Shown: positions 59,986-64,000 of the stretch, piece by piece
Layout: each line of letters begins with the position of its first letter
Position numbering within the stretch: position 1 is the stretch's first letter
Source of the DNA: Nocardioides abyssi
GTDB lineage: Bacteria > Actinomycetota > Actinomycetes > Propionibacteriales > Nocardioidaceae
Assembly: GCF_030412915.1 (NCBI RefSeq)
Contig: NZ_JAUHJR010000010.1
Location: 31,890-95,889, forward strand
Length of the DNA: 64,000 nt
Direction of reading: 5' to 3'
Made by a program: the position numbers and the translations under genes
The notes under the pieces: model-generated
The model's input: only the letters and a program-made list of their open reading frames with translations
Told to the model about the DNA's origin: nothing
Databases searched by the model: none

Positions 59986-60943
59986 CAGCGAGCGAGGCGC
60001 GCAGCGCGCGGTGCACGCCGGCGGGGGTGAGCACGCCGAGGAAGATGGCGCCGCGCTTGACGGCGACCATCGCGTTGTCGCTGCGCAGCATCGCGGCGAG
60101 CGCCTCCTCGAGGGTGCAGCCGATCTCGACGGCGGCGCCGAGGTCGCCGAGCCGCACGTCGTCGAGCGGCTCGAGGTGCTCGGTCTCGACGGGGGTCACC
60201 GACAGCCGTCGCAGGCCGCGCTCGGAGCCGACGAAGTCCGCGACGAAGTCGTCGGCGGGGCGGGCGAGCAGCTCGGCGGGCGTCGCGTGCTGCGCCAGCC
60301 GGCCGCCGGTGGCGAAGACCGCGACCCGGTCGCCCATCCGCACGGCCTCGTCGATGTCGTGGGTGACGAGCACGACGGTCTTGCCCAGGTCGCGCTGCAG
60401 CCGCTTGAACTCGTCCTGCAGCCGCACCCGCACCACCGGGTCGACCGCGCCGAACGGCTCGTCCATGAGCAGCACCGGCGGGTCGGCCGCGAGCGCGCGG
60501 GCCACGCCGACGCGCTGCCGCTGGCCACCGGAGAGCTGGTGGGGGTAGCGGTCGGCGTACGTCGCCGGGTCGAGCCCGACGAGCTCCATCAGCTCGGTGG
60601 CCCGCGCCCGCGCGGTCGCCCTCGACTCGCCGTACAGCAGCGGCACGGTCATCACGTTGGTGAGGATCTTCTGGTGGGGGAAGAGCCCCACCTGCTGGAT
60701 GACGTAGCCGATCCCGCGGCGCAGCCGCACCGGGTCCTCGCCGGTGACGTCGCGGCCGTCGATCTCGATGCGGCCGGTGCTGGGCTCGATGAGGCGGTTG
60801 ATCATCTTCAGCGTCGTCGACTTGCCGCAGCCCGAGGGGCCGACGAGGCAGAGCAGCTCGCCCGGTGCGACGTCGAGGTCGACCGCCTGCACGGCGACCG
60901 TGCCGTCGTCGTAGGTCTTGCCGACACCCGAGAGGCGGATCAT
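59975..60943 (-). CDS. opuCA: Osmoprotectant ABC transporter ATP-binding protein
   Basis: ATPase of a glycine-betaine/choline importer, 322 residues. Walker A GPSGCGKST, Q-loop YVIQQVGLFPHQKILTN, signature LSGGQRQ and Walker B VLLMDEPFGAVD are followed by a CBS-type C-terminal region (ALAAMLRSDNAMVAV, IFLGVLTPAGVHRAL) that in OpuCA/ProV senses ionic strength. The start was set at MIRLSGVGKTYDD; an ATG at 60976 would overlap the divergent permease start. The gene is divergent from the rest of its own transporter. Confidence 0.92.
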   Translation of the reverse strand: MIRLSGVGKTYDDGTVAVQAVDLDVAPGELLCLVGPSGCGKSTTLKMINRLIEPSTGRIEIDGRDVTGEDPVRLRRGIGYVIQQVGLFPHQKILTNVMTVPLLYGESRATARARATELMELVGLDPATYADRYPHQLSGGQRQRVGVARALAADPPVLLMDEPFGAVDPVVRVRLQDEFKRLQRDLGKTVVLVTHDIDEAVRMGDRVAVFATGGRLAQHATPAELLARPADDFVADFVGSERGLRRLSVTPVETEHLEPLDDVRLGDLGAAVEIGCTLEEALAAMLRSDNAMVAVKRGAIFLGVLTPAGVHRALRASLAAAG

Positions 60944-60966
60944 CGCGGTCCCGCCCGCGGGGCCGG

Positions 60967-60972
60967 TAGCGT
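60967..60972 (+). promoter_or_regulatory. Probable -10 element for the permease operon
   Basis: TAGCGT lies 8 nt before the GTG at 60981, inside the short divergent gap, suggesting leaderless transcription from that codon. Confidence 0.4.
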
Positions 60973-60974
60973 CC

Positions 60975-61754
60975 ATGCCCGTGACACTACTGGCCGCGGC
61001 CGCCTCCGCGCCTGCGGCCGAGCCGAGCTGCTACAGCCGGCTGACCAACGAGTGGTTCTGCCTCGACTACGTGCGTGACCGGCGCGAGGAGGTCCTCGAC
61101 GCGGCCGGGCAGCACCTGCTCATCACCGTGCTGGCGGTGGCGCTGGGCGTCGCGTTGGCGGTCCCGCTGGCGCTCCTGGCCCGGCGGCTGCCGCGGCTGG
61201 AGGCGTCGGTGCTGGGGCTCAGCACGGGGCTCTACACCGTGCCGTCGATCGCGCTCTTCCCGCTGCTGGTGCCGTTCACCGGGCTGACGATGACGACGGT
61301 CGTCATCGGCCTGGCGCTCTACGCCCTGACGGTGCTGGTCCGGGCGTTCCTCGAGGGCCTGCGGTCGGTGCCCGACGAGGTGCGGGAGTCCGCGCGCGGC
61401 CTGGGGTACGGCGCCGGGCGGCTGCTCGTGCGCATCGAGCTGCCCCTCGCCCTGCCGGTGGTGATGGCCGGGCTGCGGGTGGCGACCGTGTCGACGGTGG
61501 CGCTCACGACCGTCGGCTCGCTGGTCTCCTACGGCGGGCTGGGCAACCTCATCCGCGACGGCGTGACCACCAACTTCCGCGCCGAGCTGATGACCGCCGC
61601 CGTGCTGTGCGTGGTGATCGCCTTCGCCCTCGACGCGCTCATCGTGCTGGCCCAGCGGCTGCTGACGCCGTGGACCCGCACGCGCGGCTCGACCCGAGCG
61701 ACCCGAGCGGGCCGGTCGGGCCGGTCGGGCCGGGCACAGGAGGCCGAGGCATGA
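60975..61754 (+). CDS. opuCB: Osmoprotectant ABC transporter permease (first)
   Basis: A 259-residue permease with about six helices and the EAA-type loop in EVRESARGLGYGAGRLLVRI. The start is the ATG, or more likely the in-frame GTG at 60981. An N-terminal hydrophobic stretch is followed by a short Cys-containing segment (CYSRLTNEWFCLDYVRDRRE). The C-terminus is a repetitive Arg/Ser/Gly tail from a GGCCGGTCGGG tandem repeat (near 61710–61735). The stop overlaps the next ATG as ATGA. Confidence 0.9.
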   Translation: MPVTLLAAAASAPAAEPSCYSRLTNEWFCLDYVRDRREEVLDAAGQHLLITVLAVALGVALAVPLALLARRLPRLEASVLGLSTGLYTVPSIALFPLLVPFTGLTMTTVVIGLALYALTVLVRAFLEGLRSVPDEVRESARGLGYGAGRLLVRIELPLALPVVMAGLRVATVSTVALTTVGSLVSYGGLGNLIRDGVTTNFRAELMTAAVLCVVIAFALDALIVLAQRLLTPWTRTRGSTRATRAGRSGRSGRAQEAEA

Positions 61755-62479
61755 GGGTGCTCCGCGACGCCTGGGACTACCTGCTGGCCGGCTCGAGCTG
61801 GACCGGCGACGGCGGGATGCTCGAGCTGCTGGGCCAGCAGCTGCTGCTGACCGTGACCGCGCTGCTGCTCGCGCTGCTCGTGGGCCTCCCGGTGGCGCTC
61901 GGGCTGGGCCACCTCGGCCGCGGCGGCTTCCTCGCGGTCAACATCTCCAACGTCGGCCGCGCGGTGCCGACCTTCGCGCTGCTGGCGGTGCTGGTGACGC
62001 TGGGCTGGCCGGGGACCGACGCGTTCGGCCCCTACGGGCGGGCCGGGATTGCGACGCTGCTGGCGCTGACGCTCTTCGCGCTCCCGCCGATCATCACCAA
62101 CGGCTACGTCGCGGTGCGCGAGGTGCCCGCGGACGTGCAGGAGGCGGCCCAGGGGATGGGGATGACCGGCGCCCAGCGGTTCTGGCGGGTGGAGCTGCCG
62201 CTCGCGATGCCGCTGGTCGCCTCCGGCGTACGCCTCGCGCTCGTGCAGGTCTGGGCGACCGCGACCATCGCCGCCCTCGTCGCCGGGCCGGGCCTGGGTC
62301 GGGTGATCACCGACGGCTTCTACCGCAGCCAGTACGGCCAGGGGATCGCCGGCGCGGTCGTCGTCGCGGTCGTCGCGCTGCTCCTCGAGCTCGTCGCGGC
62401 CGGGGCGCAGCGGCTCGCCGCCCGGGAACGTCGCGATCCTCTGGCTACTGTGACGACGGGCCATCACCCGACCGGGTGA
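61751..62479 (+). CDS. opuCD: Osmoprotectant ABC transporter permease (second)
   Basis: A 242-residue permease, paralogous to the preceding one, with about six helices and the coupling loop DVQEAAQGMGMTGAQRFWRV. NVGRAVPTFALLAVLV is characteristic of OpuCB/OpuCD proteins. Coupled by ATGA to the first permease; the binding protein follows 58 bp on. Confidence 0.92.
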   Translation: MRVLRDAWDYLLAGSSWTGDGGMLELLGQQLLLTVTALLLALLVGLPVALGLGHLGRGGFLAVNISNVGRAVPTFALLAVLVTLGWPGTDAFGPYGRAGIATLLALTLFALPPIITNGYVAVREVPADVQEAAQGMGMTGAQRFWRVELPLAMPLVASGVRLALVQVWATATIAALVAGPGLGRVITDGFYRSQYGQGIAGAVVVAVVALLLELVAAGAQRLAARERRDPLATVTTGHHPTG

Positions 62480-62537
62480 CCCGCTTTTCCGGACACGCGC
62501 GGCCATCGGGTCGCGGGACACAGAAGGACGCACAGCC

Positions 62538-63488
62538 ATGCAGGTACGACGCACCCTCGCCGCCGCCCTCGCGGTGGGATCGCTCCTCCTCGCCGGCTGT
62601 GCCGGCGACGACCTCGACGACGACACCAGCGCCGACGACGACTCGACCCCCGCGGCCTCGGCCGGCGGGCCGGTCACGATCTCCGGCCAGAACTTCCCCG
62701 AGGCGACGCTCGTCGCCTCGATGTACGAGCAGCTGCTCGCGGACGCCGGCTACGAGCCGACCGTGAAGCTGGTCGACTCCCGCAGCGTCTACATCGAGAC
62801 GTTCCCCGGCGACATCGACGTCGTCCCGGAGTACGTCGGCGGCATCGTCAACGAGCTCAACGCGCGCAAGCTGGGCGACAAGGCCGAGCCGTTCACCGCC
62901 GGTGACGGCGAGGAGCTCGCCGACCAGGGCGAGCAGCTGCTCGACGAGGCCGGCATCACCCTCCTCGACGTCTCCGACGCCACCGACACCAACGCCTTCT
63001 TCGTGACCCAGGAGTACGCCGACGAGAACGGCGTCACCGCGCTCTCCGACCTCGAGGGCGAGTCCGTGACGCTCGCCGCGGCTCCCGACTGCGAGGGCCG
63101 CCTCGACTGCGAGGGCGGCCTGGTCGACGAGTACGGCATCGACGTCACCAAGGTGCTGCCGCTGGGCTACGCCAGCGACCAGACCTACCAGGCCGTGCTC
63201 AGCGGCGAGGCCGAGCTGGGCGAGACCAGCACCACCGACGGCACGCTGGAGTCCCAGGGCCTGGTGGTCCTCGAGGACGACAAGCAGATCCAGCCCGCGC
63301 AGAACCTCGTGCCGGCCGTCTCGACCGCGTTCCTCGACGAGCACCCCGACCTCGAGGACCTGCTCGAGGGCCTGATGGACGCGCTGACGACCGAGAAGCT
63401 CACCGAGCTCAACGGCCGCGTGGCGGTCGACCGCGAGAAGCCCGACGACGTCGCCCGCGACTTCCTCGAGCAGGAGGGCCTGCTCTAG
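62538..63488 (+). CDS. opuCC: Osmoprotectant-binding lipoprotein
   Basis: A 316-residue solute-binding lipoprotein of the glycine betaine/carnitine/choline type. The lipobox cysteine is C21 (LLAGC), an Asp/Thr-rich linker follows, and ISGQNFPEATLVASMYEQLL begins the OpuAC fold with DVVPEYVGGIVNEL and the C-terminal FLEQEGLL. It completes the importer with opuCA, opuCB and opuCD. Accumulation of betaine-type solutes under osmotic stress is the known role. Confidence 0.93.
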   Translation: MQVRRTLAAALAVGSLLLAGCAGDDLDDDTSADDDSTPAASAGGPVTISGQNFPEATLVASMYEQLLADAGYEPTVKLVDSRSVYIETFPGDIDVVPEYVGGIVNELNARKLGDKAEPFTAGDGEELADQGEQLLDEAGITLLDVSDATDTNAFFVTQEYADENGVTALSDLEGESVTLAAAPDCEGRLDCEGGLVDEYGIDVTKVLPLGYASDQTYQAVLSGEAELGETSTTDGTLESQGLVVLEDDKQIQPAQNLVPAVSTAFLDEHPDLEDLLEGLMDALTTEKLTELNGRVAVDREKPDDVARDFLEQEGLL

Positions 63489-63513
63489 GTCCTCCGGACC
63501 CCGTAGGACTCCC

Positions 63514-64000
63514 TCAGGACTCCTCGGGCCGCAGCTCCAGGGCCGCGGGTGCGACGGTGCTCAGGTCGATGACCGGCACGTCCACCCGCGGCCCCGCTGC
63601 TGTCCGCACGCGGGGGAGCGGCCCGTCGTGCTCGTGGAGGTAGGTGACGACCGCCGCGGCGTCCTCGCGGCGGCCCTGCTCGACCAGCCAGCCGACGAGG
63701 CGGTACGCCGGCGTCAGCCCCGAGTGCGTCAGCGACCGGTCGCCCCACAGCTCCACGACGCCGGCGTGCAGCAGGCCCCACCACTCGTCGGTGCACCCGG
63801 GTACCTCGTCGAGGTAGCGGTGCAGGTCGCCGGCGAGCACCCGGTCGCGGAAGACGCGGGTCACCTCCGCCGACCCGTGGGCCTCGACGCTGGCCAGCGC
63901 CATCCGCTTGGTCGTCCAGCGGTCGCGCAGGTCGGCGGCCGACGAGCGCTGCTGGGTGATCGAGCTGCCGTCGTGGCGGATCCGCCAGTGGTAGACCACC
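63514..64000 (-). CDS. Unidentified protein, probably cut by the window edge
   Basis: An open frame of at least 161 residues running to the edge on the minus strand. It is soluble and rich in tryptophan and charged residues (MVYHWRIRHDGSSITQQRSS, then GCTDEWWGLLHAGVVELWGD). The GTG at 63999 may be the true start, since WRIRHDGSS reads like an N-terminus, but the gene could continue outside. I do not recognise the family. It converges on opuCC. Confidence 0.55.
   Translation of the reverse strand, partial: VVYHWRIRHDGSSITQQRSSAADLRDRWTTKRMALASVEAHGSAEVTRVFRDRVLAGDLHRYLDEVPGCTDEWWGLLHAGVVELWGDRSLTHSGLTPAYRLVGWLVEQGRREDAAAVVTYLHEHDGPLPRVRTAAGPRVDVPVIDLSTVAPAALELRPEES

Noticed and set aside
61700-61740. 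GGCCGGTCGGG tandem repeat as a regulatory array
   Set aside because: It lies inside the 3' end of the first permease gene and simply encodes an Arg/Ser/Gly tail.

Overview
The window is about 73% G+C, starts genes freely with GTG, and carries the ordered run ppa–dacB–DUF2342 metallopeptidase–tilS–hpt–ftsH–folE–folP–folB–folK–DUF3180 that is typical of Actinomycetota. Together with many leaderless-looking starts (TANNNT 6–8 nt before the start codon), an actinobacterial D-xylose locus and KstR-type operators, this points to a soil actinobacterium, most likely a member of Nocardioidaceae (Nocardioides or a relative). The placement is inference from gene order and protein character; there is no rRNA in the window. 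No tRNA, rRNA, CRISPR array, prophage or transposase gene was seen.

Layout. 0–4.4 kb: tail of an acyl-CoA/AMP ligase, a GAF–LuxR regulator, a second acyl-CoA synthetase and threonine dehydratase (ilvA), followed by tandem terminator hairpins and an unassigned strongly structured segment. 4.5–12.4 kb: a PolA-type 5'-3' exonuclease, a membrane adenylate cyclase, a YwqG-like protein, a divergent LysR/aldehyde dehydrogenase pair, and selO; palindromic repeats fill the ALDH–selO gap. 12.4–23 kb: two small proteins, then a D-xylose locus with an ABC importer and ROK repressor on + (xylFGH-xylR) converging on galM-xylB-xylA-ROK on −. 23–27.6 kb: small membrane/DUF3140 genes, the kynurenine genes kynA-kynU and a PrmC-related methyltransferase. 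27.6–32.1 kb: an Old-Yellow-Enzyme-like reductase, a DapB-like oxidoreductase, an SDR and a metallo-beta-lactamase-fold protein, two of whose promoters carry perfect KstR-type operators, suggesting a steroid/lipid catabolic role. 32.2–39 kb: a GNAT and an alpha/beta hydrolase, an ECF41-type sigma factor with its carboxymuconolactone-decarboxylase partner, and a TPP-riboswitch-controlled thiamine importer (thiBPQ). 39–43.6 kb: a PAP2 membrane protein, an NlpC/P60 wall hydrolase and an acyl-CoA oxidase-like flavoprotein. 43.7–58.7 kb: the conserved housekeeping run listed above, interrupted between tilS and hpt by a 1,400-residue secreted multidomain protein. 58.7–64 kb: a tandem-GNAT protein, an OpuC-type osmoprotectant importer and the start of an unidentified gene.

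The least explained signal is between the genes. Several gene ends carry long, nearly perfect dyads (48 and 50 bp perfect palindromes, and a 96-bp nested dyad), each built from its own short word repeated in both orientations; one of them recurs 28 kb away. The KstR-type operator pair, the unassigned structured RNA candidate after ilvA, and the large secreted protein inside the tilS–hpt–ftsH neighbourhood are the other items most worth checking.
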